A DNA stretch of 64,000 nt from VXYK01 sp965214565 (GTDB lineage: Bacteria; Actinomycetota; Acidimicrobiia; Acidimicrobiales; Aldehydirespiratoraceae), in assembly GCA_965214565.1 (NCBI GenBank), contig OZ243951.1:2294001-2358000 (forward strand). Reading direction: 5' to 3'. The notes under the pieces were generated by a model. That model was not told the DNA's origin, did no database searches, and saw only the letters and a program-made list of their open reading frames with translations. Numbering within the stretch: the first letter of the stretch is position 1; every line of letters starts with the position of its first letter. The position numbers were made by a program, and so were the translations under genes. Of this stretch, positions 1-8,317 are shown piece after piece.

Positions 1-672
1 TTCGTGGAACAGGCGAACCTTCTTGTCGAGGGTGCCCCCCTCGACTGGCCCCAACCCGACGTCGGTCGGCATCCATCCGTCTGCCCACCGCGCCGCGTGT
101 TGACTGCCGATCCGTCCCGCGGTTCCCAGCAGCACCGGTGGGTGGGGGGTCTGGTGTGGTTTCGGGAAGCTCCATGAGGGATCGAAGTCGAAGTACCGGC
201 CGTGGTGTTCGGATTCGGAATCGGTCCACAGGCGCCGCAGCGCCTCCACGCATTCCTCGAGTGCCTGATAGCGCATGGCCCAGGAGATGTCTGGTCGGTG
301 GTTGGCGAGCTCCTCGGCGTTCCAGCCGACTCCCACTCCGAACTCCAGACGGCCCGTCGACAGCACGTCGAGCGTGGCAACCGTCTTGGCCAGAGCGAGC
401 AGATCGCGTTCGAGGGGCAGGGCCACCCCGGTTCCGACAGTCAGAGTCTTGGTAGCGCTCGCGGCGAGGGTGAGACTGACGTACGGATCCATCATGTGCC
501 GGTAGCTGTCGGGGAGTTCGCCCCCGGCGGGGTAGGGAGTGAGCCGGGATGTCGGGATGTGGCTGTGCTCTCCGATGAACAGCGAGTCGTATCCACGGTC
601 CTCGAGGGCTCGGGCGAGCACGTCGGGCCGAACATCTGAGGGTGTGTTCATCGATACGTACCCGAATTTCAT
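1..672 (-). CDS. LLM-class (luciferase-like, probably F420-dependent) oxidoreductase, C-terminus cut by window edge
   Basis: The reverse strand is open from an ATG at 672 to the window edge, giving 224 residues of a family that is usually about 290 long. The protein starts MKFGYVSMNTPSD. It contains the family's typical blocks: a GYDSLFIGEHSH segment near residue 30, VGTGVALPLERDLLALAKTVATLD near 85-105, STGRLEFGVGVGWN near 110, and HPPVLLGTAGRIG near 180. These fit the bacterial luciferase-like TIM barrel that binds F420 or FMN at the barrel mouth. The substrate cannot be deduced. A second paralogue lies at 47343-48218. The frame and family are clear; F420 rather than FMN is inferred from the subfamily and the actinobacterial context. 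Confidence 0.88.
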   Translation of the reverse strand, partial: MKFGYVSMNTPSDVRPDVLARALEDRGYDSLFIGEHSHIPTSRLTPYPAGGELPDSYRHMMDPYVSLTLAASATKTLTVGTGVALPLERDLLALAKTVATLDVLSTGRLEFGVGVGWNAEELANHRPDISWAMRYQALEECVEALRRLWTDSESEHHGRYFDFDPSWSFPKPHQTPHPPVLLGTAGRIGSQHAARWADGWMPTDVGLGPVEGGTLDKKVRLFHE

Positions 673-758
673 TGCTGCCTCCAGCCACGACACTACCGCC
701 GACCCCACACCGCGGCTCCAGTCCGAAACCCGGTGAGCCTCACCCAGACACCCCAGAA

Positions 759-852
759 TCAGCGGGGTTCGGCCAGGCGGTCGCCGGTCTCGGTGCCGAA
801 GATGTGGACCGTGCTGGGCTGGAGAACGAGGGCAAGCTCATCGTCCGTTAAA
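759..852 (-). pseudogene. Possible C-terminal scrap of a MalK/UgpC-type ABC transporter ATPase
   Basis: Reading the reverse strand to the stop at 759-761 gives a tail of about 30 residues containing LTDDELALVLQPSTVHIF and then GTETGDRLAEPR. This resembles the last strand of the regulatory domain of sugar-ABC ATPases (valine/leucine-rich strand, then a hydrophobic-histidine-hydrophobic-phenylalanine step and a terminal E/DTGERL-like motif). No start codon or ATPase domain is present upstream, so at most this is a relic. Resemblance over 30 residues is weak evidence. Confidence 0.3.
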
Positions 853-928
853 CCGTGATGACGAAATAGACGAAATAGCTGTATCGTGTGCGAGCTAACA
901 GTAGATTCGTTGATTGGAGATGACGACG

Positions 929-3223
929 ATGAGCAAGCCTGACAGTCGCCGCGACGTGTTGAGCCGCATCGGTTCGCGCGTAGGCGTGCCTGCGCGACGC
1001 ACCGCCCCCCCCCCCCCCCCCGATAGTTCGTTAGGGAGACCGGAAGGCAGCCTCTTTAGGCTGTTGAAGGGTAGGTGGTCCGGTTCGATTCGGGCTGTTG
1101 TCGCTGTGGTGGCTGTGGTTGTGTTGGGTGTTCCGTTGCTGTTCGGTTTCGTTGCTCCGAACGAGGCTCAGGCGCAGACGAGCTGCGACGTCGCGGACGC
1201 TACAGAGCAAGCGACGAACGCCTACAACTTTCACCGAAGCAACGATGGTGGGAATGTGGAGACTGCCACGGCGGCCTACCGGGTGCTGATCTCGTTGGGC
1301 GGCACCCTGCCGGCATGGACCGGCAACAAAATTTCGGGTGCCGCGCCTACCACGCCGATTACTGAGGCTCAGCTGCGTGCCTTTACCAGCGCCAGGAACG
1401 ACACCTGGGTGGGTTGGAATCCGGTTTACACCGCGCTGCATTGTTTGGAGGCGGCGCCTACTCCGACAGTCAGGACCAGTGCCGATGCACTTGTGAGCAA
1501 CATCGGTCAGGCTGACGGTGCGATGACGACGTTGCAGTATGACCATGCTCAGGCGTTCACGACTGGCAGCAACTCTGACGGTTATCGGGTGACTAGTGTC
1601 GATGTCCAGTTCGCATTGTCAAACAGTGCTGACCTGTTCGATACCGCACGAAACAACCGGATCATCACGATGAATGTTCGGGAAGACGACGGGGGGAAAC
1701 CGGGTTTCGTTGTCGGCAGCACGGTCTGGTATCACAATCCTTATCCCGATTCGACCTTTGCCTCGGATCAGGTTGTGAAGATCAGGGCGCAAGGTGGCCC
1801 CTACAATCGAGGCGACTTCATGCTTGACCCCGGCACCAAGTACTGGCTGATGATCGATGTGCATCTCAGGCGTGGGTCGGAGTTCGCGAAGATCCGAACC
1901 ACCTCCAACCGCACAGAGGACGACGGCGGGGCCTCGGGGTTCAGCATCGCCGATGAGCGCCTTCAACGGCCCGCCCATCAAAACACGGGCATCGAGAAAC
2001 AGGGAGCGGTCAACTACAAGGAGGGCAACCACCAGAATGGGTGGGACAAAAAAGATGGTCAGCCCCTGAAGGTCAGCATCAACGGTACCGCTCTGGGTGG
2101 CGGCACCGGCCAGGGCAACAGCCAGCCCGCTGTTGAGGAGGGTGTCGGGCAACCTGCGCAGGAAGAAAGCCAGCCCGCTCAGGAAGAGCCTGTGGTGGAG
2201 CCGGGATGTGTGTCGGCAGAGTTGTTGGCTGATGTGGAGGGTTACGCCGCGGAGACTTGGCGTAAGTCTGCGGATCATGTGCCGCGTTGGTCGCGGGTGT
2301 TGGCCGGGTTCGGGCAGTCCAATAGCTACAGCAGCGATCCGATGACCGCGTCGGAGGCACAAACGTATGCTGAGCGCAGTTGGGGTAGTCGTTGGATTCC
2401 GGTGACAACCGCGTTGCAATGTTTGGAAACCGCAGCTGCTGAGCAACCCGAGGCGGAGTCTCAACCAGCCCAGGAGCCCACACCCCCACCCACCACAACA
2501 ACTACAACCACGACGACTACGACGACGACTACGACGATGGCGCCTCCGCCGGTGGTGAGTGTTGCTGCGGGCAGCGATGTGGTTGAGGGCGGCGACGCGG
2601 TGTTTACTGTGACAGCCAGCCCTGCGCCGACCTCTGATCTGGATGTGGCTGTTGATGTGTCCCAAACCGGTGATTACACGTCCGCGACAGGCGCGCGTAC
2701 TGTGACGATCACCGCCTCAGGCAGCGCGACGTTCACGGTTGCCACGACTGATGACAGCACAGATGAGACCGACGGAACAGTCACCGCAACGATCAACCCC
2801 GGCAGCGGCTACACAGTGTCGTCAACCAACAGTGCGTCTGTGGCAGTGTCAGACGACGACAACCCACCGCCGCCGCCGGTGTCGTCGGGTCCGCCGACGG
2901 TGACCGTGGCTGATGCGACCGCTGTTGAGGGCCAGGACTTGACGTTCGTTGTGACACTGTCGAAACCGAACCCTGAGCCGATCACGTTCCGTTACGGCGG
3001 GTACGGACGCACCGCGACGATGTGGCAGGACTTCCAGATCGAATACAACGCGGTGCACACGCTTGCTGCGGGCGAAACCGAAGTCAACATCGTCGTGCCG
3101 GTCATCGACGACAACACCCCAGAAAACACTGAAACGTTACGCATCTACGTGTACGCCACCAGCGGGATCGTCATCCGCGACGGGTTCCTCTACGCCACAG
3201 GCACCATCACCGACAACGACTAA
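929..3223 (+). CDS. Large secreted Calx-beta protein with a poly-C tract in its 5' end
   Basis: About 764 residues from the ATG at 929, which follows GGAG at a spacing of 9; a TTG at 914 and an ATG at 920 are alternatives. A basic N-terminus contains a proline run encoded by 17 consecutive C. A hydrophobic signal segment near residues 55-80 ends AQAQ. Two copies of a cysteine-bounded module follow (1184-1444 and 2207-2422). Between them is a beta-rich domain like the choice-of-anchor R type (about residues 190-390). Then comes a threonine stretch of about 16 residues, encoded by mixed ACN codons, and two Calx-beta domains ending in DDD or DND. The protein is probably exported and surface-located, for adhesion or scaffolding. 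No catalytic motif is seen. The same module occurs in the 1281-residue protein at 26815-30660. Confidence 0.85.
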   Translation: MSKPDSRRDVLSRIGSRVGVPARRTAPPPPPDSSLGRPEGSLFRLLKGRWSGSIRAVVAVVAVVVLGVPLLFGFVAPNEAQAQTSCDVADATEQATNAYNFHRSNDGGNVETATAAYRVLISLGGTLPAWTGNKISGAAPTTPITEAQLRAFTSARNDTWVGWNPVYTALHCLEAAPTPTVRTSADALVSNIGQADGAMTTLQYDHAQAFTTGSNSDGYRVTSVDVQFALSNSADLFDTARNNRIITMNVREDDGGKPGFVVGSTVWYHNPYPDSTFASDQVVKIRAQGGPYNRGDFMLDPGTKYWLMIDVHLRRGSEFAKIRTTSNRTEDDGGASGFSIADERLQRPAHQNTGIEKQGAVNYKEGNHQNGWDKKDGQPLKVSINGTALGGGTGQGNSQPAVEEGVGQPAQEESQPAQEEPVVEPGCVSAELLADVEGYAAETWRKSADHVPRWSRVLAGFGQSNSYSSDPMTASEAQTYAERSWGSRWIPVTTALQCLETAAAEQPEAESQPAQEPTPPPTTTTTTTTTTTTTTTMAPPPVVSVAAGSDVVEGGDAVFTVTASPAPTSDLDVAVDVSQTGDYTSATGARTVTITASGSATFTVATTDDSTDETDGTVTATINPGSGYTVSSTNSASVAVSDDDNPPPPPVSSGPPTVTVADATAVEGQDLTFVVTLSKPNPEPITFRYGGYGRTATMWQDFQIEYNAVHTLAAGETEVNIVVPVIDDNTPENTETLRIYVYATSGIVIRDGFLYATGTITDND
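1005..1021 (+). repeat. Homopolymer of 17 C inside a surface-protein gene
   Basis: An uninterrupted run of 17 C lies about 26 codons into the gene at 929. In the present frame it encodes part of an alanine codon and five prolines. A gain or loss of one or two C would shift the frame before the signal peptide, so the tract can act as an on/off switch if it slips. Its length could also be a sequencing or assembly artefact. Confidence 0.9.
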
Positions 3224-3276
3224 CCCGCACCCCCGGGGGAGCAGACACCCACCGGGTGAATGTCCGCACAGGTTTT

Positions 3277-3307
3277 GGGGTGGGCCGCAGACACGGCGGC
3301 CCACCCC
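3277..3307. terminator. Hairpin between two convergent genes
   Basis: A perfect 12-bp inverted repeat (GGGGTGGGCCGC with GCGGCCCACCCC, loop of 7 nt) lies between the stop of the Calx-beta gene and the stop of the truncated PIN gene. The position fits a bidirectional terminator. There is no T tract, so intrinsic termination is not certain. Confidence 0.55.
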
Positions 3308-3347
3308 TGCTGGAACAGCCAGTAGCGGGATCATTCGTTCGCTCCCC

Positions 3348-3665
3348 TCATCTCGCTGGCACCACATTGAGTCCAAGATGAGCGGCGGCGGCGATGAGAT
3401 CGTGGTCGCCGCTGGCGAACACAGTGTTCACATCGGCGACTGTCTGCGTTGCGGCAAGATGAACAGCATCGTAGCCGCGTAGTTGCTGCTCTTCAGCCAA
3501 GTCGCCCGCAGTTCGGACCAGTCGCTCGGTGATCTCGATGTGATCCACTTGGGCACAGAGGTCGTCGAGCACCGCAACCGCAGAAGCAAGCTCTCTGGGG
3601 GTCAGCCGTCCGAGTTGCTGAGCCCGAGCTAACGCGGATCGGGCCTCGACGTGAAGAAGGCGCAC
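3348..3665 (-). pseudogene. N-terminally truncated PIN-domain (VapC-like) gene
   Basis: 105 residues from a GTG. The protein has the middle and end of a PIN nuclease: LLHVEARSALARA (the second acidic residue on a helix), then RGYDAVHLAATQ and VFASGDHDLIAAAAHLGL, which supply the later acidic residues. The family's first strand and first catalytic aspartate, normally about 35 residues earlier, are absent. Upstream in frame there is no start codon before a stop, and the upstream frame (ending STLTRGFS) is not PIN-like. No antitoxin is adjacent. It is probably a dead VapC relic; an in-frame start outside the usual codons is the alternative. Confidence 0.65.
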
Positions 3666-3755
3666 GCTGAACCCTCGAGTTAGTGTCGAGGGTCTCGGTG
3701 GGGCAACAATGGGGCTGTGACTGTTGCGGCAAGTTTCATGGTTCGGGGGGTCTGA

Positions 3756-4802
3756 GTGGCGCTCGACTTCTCGCTCTCGCCTGACCAGGAAGCGGTGGCC
3801 GACGCCTTCGGGGCGTTTTTTGCAAAGGAGAGCCCGGTTGATGTTGTGCGTGCCGCGGAACCTCTCGGATTTTCACCAGAACTCTGGCAGAAGCTGAGGA
3901 GCTTGGAGGCACCGGGAATGGCGGCACTTGACCAGGAGGGCGGGGGAGGAGCGACTCTGAGCACTCTCGTGGTTGTGGCGGAGGCGTTGGGTGAGGCGAT
4001 AGCGCCGGTGCCGCTGATCGAACACTGGGTTGCGTCTCGTGCCTATCCAGCCCCAGAAATCGTGAGCGGCGAGCAGATAGCAGCGATAGCGCTTAGGCCC
4101 GCGGACGCGGATGGCCTTTGGCGGCTCGTTCCGGGTGGGGCGGTGGCCGATGTTGTCATTGGCGTGGACCGCGACGAACTTGTTGCGGTCCACTCACAGG
4201 CACCGATGGCAGCGCCGCGCAACCACGGTTCGGCGCCGTTGGCGGACCGCTCGGCCCAGGACGGCGAACGGGTCGTGCTCGGCGCGGCTTCCGAACTCGA
4301 CTCCCTGCTCGACTTATGGCGGGTGCTCACCGCTGCCGCGCTGGTCGGGATCGCTGAGCGAGCGATGCGCATGGGGGTCGACTATGTGCTCGAACGGCAC
4401 CAGTTCGGTCGGCCGATCGGGTCGTTTCAGGCGGTCCAGCATGGTCTGGCCGACCTGCCGGCCCTGGTCGACGGCGGTCGATTCCTGGCTCACAAGGCCG
4501 CCTGGGCTTTCGACGGGGGACTGGTCGACGGAACTGGCGTGATCGACATGGACGAGGGCAACATCACCGAGTTCGCGCCGCTGGCGACGATGGCGATGCT
4601 CCATGCGGTCGACGCCGCCGCGGTCAGCACCGACCGCAGCCTCCACTATCACGGGGGCTACGGATTCTCGTTGGAATACGACATCCAACTGTATTTCCGC
4701 CGAGCCCGAGGCTGGGCCAACCTCGGTGGTGACCCGTCACGTGAACGGCGGCGACTCGCCGATCTCCTGTGGGGACCGGCTGAAGTGCGGGCGGGCCACT
4801 GA
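3756..4802 (+). CDS. Acyl-CoA dehydrogenase, short subunit
   Basis: 348 residues from a GTG preceded by a run of G at a suitable distance. The C-terminal helical domain is typical of acyl-CoA dehydrogenases: RHQFGRPIGSFQAVQHGLADL (about 220-240), then LHYHGGYGFSLEYDIQLYFRRARGW near residue 300. The middle beta domain is poorly conserved and lacks the usual substrate and FAD loops. The stop is followed one base later by the next dehydrogenase, so the two are translated together. Such unequal pairs form alpha2beta2 enzymes in sterol side-chain degradation (the FadE26/27-type enzymes of mycobacteria). The pairing is inferred from order and sequence type; the substrate is unknown. Confidence 0.85.
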   Translation: MALDFSLSPDQEAVADAFGAFFAKESPVDVVRAAEPLGFSPELWQKLRSLEAPGMAALDQEGGGGATLSTLVVVAEALGEAIAPVPLIEHWVASRAYPAPEIVSGEQIAAIALRPADADGLWRLVPGGAVADVVIGVDRDELVAVHSQAPMAAPRNHGSAPLADRSAQDGERVVLGAASELDSLLDLWRVLTAAALVGIAERAMRMGVDYVLERHQFGRPIGSFQAVQHGLADLPALVDGGRFLAHKAAWAFDGGLVDGTGVIDMDEGNITEFAPLATMAMLHAVDAAAVSTDRSLHYHGGYGFSLEYDIQLYFRRARGWANLGGDPSRERRRLADLLWGPAEVRAGH

Positions 4803-4803
4803 C

Positions 4804-5940
4804 ATGGACTTTCGACTGACCGACCGGCACGAGGCGCTCAGGACCGAGATCCGCGCCTGCATCGACGCCCATATAGACGACGAGGTGATCGCCCGGGCCC
4901 ATCGCACGGGTGCCAACCATTGCATCGAACTCGCCAAGGCCCTCGGTGATGCGGGTCTTCTCGCGCAGGCGATGCCGGGGGAGGGTCAGGACCCGATGGC
5001 GATGTGGATGCTGTCGAGCGAGGCCGAGAAAGCCGGAGCGCCTTTCGATTCGGTCGGCATGGCGCTGGTCATCGCCGGTGTGCTCAACGCGGCCGGTACC
5101 CCTGCTCAGAACCAGAGGGTCACCTCGGCGCTGTTGGCGGGGGAGGAGTTCGTCTGTTTCGGCTTGACGGAGCCCGACGGCGGCAGCGATCTGCCCGCAA
5201 TCTCGACCCGGGCAGTTCGTGACGGCGACGAGTGGGTGATCAACGGCTCCAAGATGTGGACCACCATGGCTCAGGTGTCGGACTGGGTGTTTCTGTTGAC
5301 CCGCACCGACCCCGGCGCCGGTCGATACGGAGGGTTCACAGTCTTCATCATCCCGATGGACACTCCAGGTATCAGCGTCGATCCGATCCACACGATGAGC
5401 ACCGAGCGGTCCAACGTCACGTTCTACGACGATGTCCGGGTAGGGGATGAATGGGTTGTCGGTGAGGCGAACGAGGGCTGGCAGGTCGTGTCGATCATGT
5501 TCGGGTTCGAGCGCGGCATCGCCAATACCGGCGCGCTCACACCCCTGCTGAGCCGCTTCCACGAATGGGCCGGGCACACGGGCGTGATCGCCGATCCGGT
5601 GCATCGTGATCGGATGGCGCAGGTGGCGATCGACGCGCAGGTTGCCGAGTTGCTGACCCAACGCACCGCCTGGACCGCGGCGGTCGGCGAACCGAGCGGC
5701 ACGCAGGGCTCGATCGCCAAAGTCTTCGCCACTGAGGCGTATCAGCGCCATGCCCACTGGGCCCAGGCCGCGGCCGGACCCGAAGGGTTGCTCGGCCTGG
5801 GTGAGCCGGACGCGGCCGCAGACGGATGGATCGACCACGATGTCCGCCACGCCGTCCCGCAGACGTTCCAGGGCGGCACCACCGAGATCAACCGCAACAA
5901 CATCGCCGAACGCCACCTAGGCCTCCCCCGCTCCCGCTAG
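4804..5940 (+). CDS. Acyl-CoA dehydrogenase, full-type subunit
   Basis: 378 residues, starting at the ATG 1 nt after the stop of the preceding dehydrogenase; an upstream start within that gene would read out of its frame. The protein shows CFGLTEPDGGSDLPAI (FAD and substrate loop, about residues 120-135), GSKMWTTMAQVSDW (about 150-165) and the C-terminal FQGGTTEINRNNIAERHLG, the usual end of acyl-CoA dehydrogenases that donate electrons to electron-transfer flavoprotein. It probably forms a heteromer with the 348-residue subunit. The neighbours include an enoyl-CoA hydratase, which would catalyse the next step. Confidence 0.9.
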   Translation: MDFRLTDRHEALRTEIRACIDAHIDDEVIARAHRTGANHCIELAKALGDAGLLAQAMPGEGQDPMAMWMLSSEAEKAGAPFDSVGMALVIAGVLNAAGTPAQNQRVTSALLAGEEFVCFGLTEPDGGSDLPAISTRAVRDGDEWVINGSKMWTTMAQVSDWVFLLTRTDPGAGRYGGFTVFIIPMDTPGISVDPIHTMSTERSNVTFYDDVRVGDEWVVGEANEGWQVVSIMFGFERGIANTGALTPLLSRFHEWAGHTGVIADPVHRDRMAQVAIDAQVAELLTQRTAWTAAVGEPSGTQGSIAKVFATEAYQRHAHWAQAAAGPEGLLGLGEPDAAADGWIDHDVRHAVPQTFQGGTTEINRNNIAERHLGLPRSR

Positions 5941-5968
5941 CCGCCCACCATGCCTCTAGGCTGAGGGT

Positions 5969-6628
5969 GTGAGCGGATCTGAGGACCGGCAGTTGGAGCG
6001 ATTGCGCTCGCTTGTCGATCCTTCGACAACGGCTGTTGTAACGATGGAGCTTCAACAGGGGGTGGTCGGCACTGATGCCTTGCTCCAGGAGTTGGTGGAA
6101 CAGGTCGCGCAAGCCGGGACCGTCGAGGCGGCGGCGAGAGTCTGCCGAGCGGCCCGTGCGGTCGGTGCGCGCGTCGTGCATTGCACTGCTGAGCATCGCG
6201 CCGATGGTGCCGGGATCACCGAGAACGCCAAGATCATGGCGCTGATCGCGAAACTCGGCCGTCAAGAGGGACTGCCCACAGAGGCCGGTTCCCCTGGTGC
6301 GGCCCTGGTTCCTGAACTCGGACCTGAACCGGCCGACATCTTCATCCCCCGCATGCACGGGATGACGCCCTTCACGTCGACCTCGCTGGACCAGATGCTG
6401 CGCAATCTCGGCACCAGGACCATCGTGGCCACGGGGGTCTCGGTCAACATCGGGATCCTGGGGCTCTGCCTGAACGCACTAGACCTCGGTTACCAGGTGG
6501 TTCTAGTCCGGGACGCGGTCGCCGGTGTGCCTGCCGAGTACGCAGACGCTGTGATTGACAACACTCTTTCGTTGATCGCTACCATCACCACATCCACCGA
6601 ACTCTGCTCACTGTGGGAATCGCCCTAG
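5969..6628 (+). CDS. Isochorismatase-like hydrolase lacking the catalytic cysteine
   Basis: 219 residues. The fold-specific blocks are VVTMELQQGVVG near residue 25, IPRMHGMTPFTSTSLDQMLRNLG near 125-147 and VATGVSVNIGILGLCLNALDLGYQVVLVRDA near 150-180. In active cysteine hydrolases of this family the second block reads GVSTNVCV; here the cysteine position is glycine, and the early aspartate is glutamate. A later cysteine (ILGLC) is displaced by four residues. Catalysis by the usual mechanism is therefore doubtful. TAGGCT ends 6 nt before the GTG start, which suggests a leaderless promoter inside the operon. Confidence 0.8.
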   Translation: MSGSEDRQLERLRSLVDPSTTAVVTMELQQGVVGTDALLQELVEQVAQAGTVEAAARVCRAARAVGARVVHCTAEHRADGAGITENAKIMALIAKLGRQEGLPTEAGSPGAALVPELGPEPADIFIPRMHGMTPFTSTSLDQMLRNLGTRTIVATGVSVNIGILGLCLNALDLGYQVVLVRDAVAGVPAEYADAVIDNTLSLIATITTSTELCSLWESP

Positions 6629-6641
6629 AGGAGCCTCGACC

Positions 6642-7463
6642 ATGAACGAATTCAAGTACGTCGACTACGAAGTGGCCGACGCAGTGGCGACTATCACTCT
6701 GGCCCGTCCCGAGAAGGCCAACGCCCAGAACGAGCGGATGCTCGACGAGGTCGACCATCGTTTCCGCACTGCCGAATACGACGACGAGGTCAAGGTCATT
6801 GTTCTGCGCGGCGAAGGCAAGCATTTCTCTGCGGGCCACGATCTGGGGGGTTCGCGCGATCCCGACAGTGCGGTGCTCGAAGAAGAGGACGGCAGTTGGC
6901 AGCTTCACAAGATCTATCGCTGGGAGGCACGCAAGTATCTGGGCTACTCGTGGCGCTGGCGCAACATCCCCAAACCGACGATCGGTGCGATCCAGGGGAA
7001 GGCCATCGCCGGCGCCTTCAACCTGATCTTCCCGCTCGACCTGCTGATCGTCGCCGACGACGTCGAGTTCTCAGACCCGGTTGTCTTGATGGCCATTGGT
7101 GGAGTCGAGTACCACGGTCACACCTGGGAGTTCGGCGCGCGGCGGGCCAAGGACATCCTCTTCACCCAGCGGACCATGGGTGCGGAGGAGGCCCACCAGA
7201 TCGGTCTGGCTCGTGAGGTCGTGCCGCGTGATCAGCTGTGGGAACGCACCCATGAAGTGGCGGCTCAGATCGCCACGAACAACGCCTTCGGTCTTGCCCA
7301 GGCGAAACGGGCAGTGAATCAGACGCTCGACACGCAGGGCTACTACGCAGCGCTTCAGTCGGTGTTCGACGTGCACAGCACGGGGCACGGCAACGCCATC
7401 AGTGTCGGCGGCTATCCGATCCTGATGCGGCTCGATGAGATGAAGGAGAACATCAACCGCTAG
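6642..7463 (+). CDS. Enoyl-CoA hydratase/isomerase (crotonase) family protein
   Basis: 273 residues, ATG preceded by GAGGAG. Crotonase hallmarks are ITLARPEKANAQNERM (about 18-33), HFSAGHDLGG (first oxyanion-hole loop, about 64-73) and IPKPTIGAIQGKAIAGAFNLIFPLDLLIVADDVEFSDP (about 107-145). The region that carries the two catalytic glutamates of true hydratases reads AIGGVEYHGHTWEFGARRA, so one glutamate follows GGV. The exact reaction is uncertain. It is the last gene of the 3756-7463 operon and would hydrate the product of the dehydrogenase pair. Confidence 0.87.
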   Translation: MNEFKYVDYEVADAVATITLARPEKANAQNERMLDEVDHRFRTAEYDDEVKVIVLRGEGKHFSAGHDLGGSRDPDSAVLEEEDGSWQLHKIYRWEARKYLGYSWRWRNIPKPTIGAIQGKAIAGAFNLIFPLDLLIVADDVEFSDPVVLMAIGGVEYHGHTWEFGARRAKDILFTQRTMGAEEAHQIGLAREVVPRDQLWERTHEVAAQIATNNAFGLAQAKRAVNQTLDTQGYYAALQSVFDVHSTGHGNAISVGGYPILMRLDEMKENINR

Positions 7464-7499
7464 CACGTCAACCGTTGGCGGAATTCAATCCGGCGCCTA

Positions 7500-8288
7500 C
7501 TAATGGGCCTGTCCGAAAGGCTCCGGTTGGGGTGGTTCGGGGGCGCGCAACAGCATCGTCTCGATGCCGAAACCGGGTGCGGCGAACATTGCCGCCAGAC
7601 ATGAGGTGAGTCCGTCGGCGACATCATCGGCGTTCATCAGCCCGGTACGGAATCCTTGGCGTTGCCAGTGGACGAAGGTGGCACCCATGGTCTCTGCGTC
7701 GAAGGTGTCTCCGAACTCGGTGGGCATGGTCGGCCCGAGCAGCACGGCGACGAATCGCCAACCACCGAGCAGCTCGGTGCGCCAGCCTTCGAGGGTTGCT
7801 TCGAGGGCTCGTTTGGCTGCCGCGTAGGCGACCAGCGAGTGGCGAGGTTGCATCGAGGAGTCCGAAGAGAAGACTGAGACGACGGCATCGTCGCTGAGAT
7901 GCGGGAGGGCCGCGGCGATTACCAGGTTCGGGCCGATGGTGTTGACACCGAACACCTGCTGCCAGTCGGCCACGCTCAGATCTGCCAACGGTCGCAGCGG
8001 CGACATTCCCGAGGTGTAGACGATGCCGTCGATGGTCCCGCCGAGGAGTTCGGCCGCCTCGCTCACGCCCCGGTTGACGCTGTCGCTGTCGAGGACGTCG
8101 ATGGTGACCACATGTCCGGTGCCCGCTTCCTCCACGGCGGCTTGGAGTTTGTCGGTTCGGCGCGCTGCGAAGACCACCTCGGCGCCCGCGCGCACCAGGG
8201 CGATGGCGGTGGCGCGTCCGCTGCCAGAGGAGGCCCCGACGACCAGCAGTCGTCGGCCAGCCAGGGCGTCGGTGATGCTGTCGGCCAT
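7500..8288 (-). CDS. Short-chain dehydrogenase/reductase
   Basis: 262 residues, from the ATG at 8288 (start MADSITDALAGRR). The frame is open further upstream, but that part lies over the phosphotransferase gene and has no SDR character. The Rossmann start is VVGASSGSGRATAIAL (cofactor loop GASSGSG). The catalytic tyrosine and lysine are in VAYAAAKRALEATL (YxxxK). It begins 29 nt after the phosphotransferase gene and is probably cotranscribed with it. The substrate is not deducible. Confidence 0.87.
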   Translation of the reverse strand: MADSITDALAGRRLLVVGASSGSGRATAIALVRAGAEVVFAARRTDKLQAAVEEAGTGHVVTIDVLDSDSVNRGVSEAAELLGGTIDGIVYTSGMSPLRPLADLSVADWQQVFGVNTIGPNLVIAAALPHLSDDAVVSVFSSDSSMQPRHSLVAYAAAKRALEATLEGWRTELLGGWRFVAVLLGPTMPTEFGDTFDAETMGATFVHWQRQGFRTGLMNADDVADGLTSCLAAMFAAPGFGIETMLLRAPEPPQPEPFGQAH

Positions 8289-8317
8289 GGTGGGTTCCAA
8301 GTTAGTGCTTGCTCGGG

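Noticed and set aside
1031..1546. Reverse-strand open frame of 171 codons inside the Calx-beta gene
   Set aside because: It lies antisense to a gene with clear domains, has no recognisable motif and is rich in arginine/histidine, as expected of a shadow frame in GC-rich DNA.
2494..2536. ACN repeat encoding a threonine run as a second slippage tract
   Set aside because: The codons are mixed (ACA, ACT, ACC, ACG) and the unit is three bases, so slippage would keep the frame and is less likely.
4624..5916. Reverse-strand open frame of 430 codons over the second acyl-CoA dehydrogenase
   Set aside because: The forward strand carries a full family match. The reverse frame has no domain and its length reflects GC-rich codon use.
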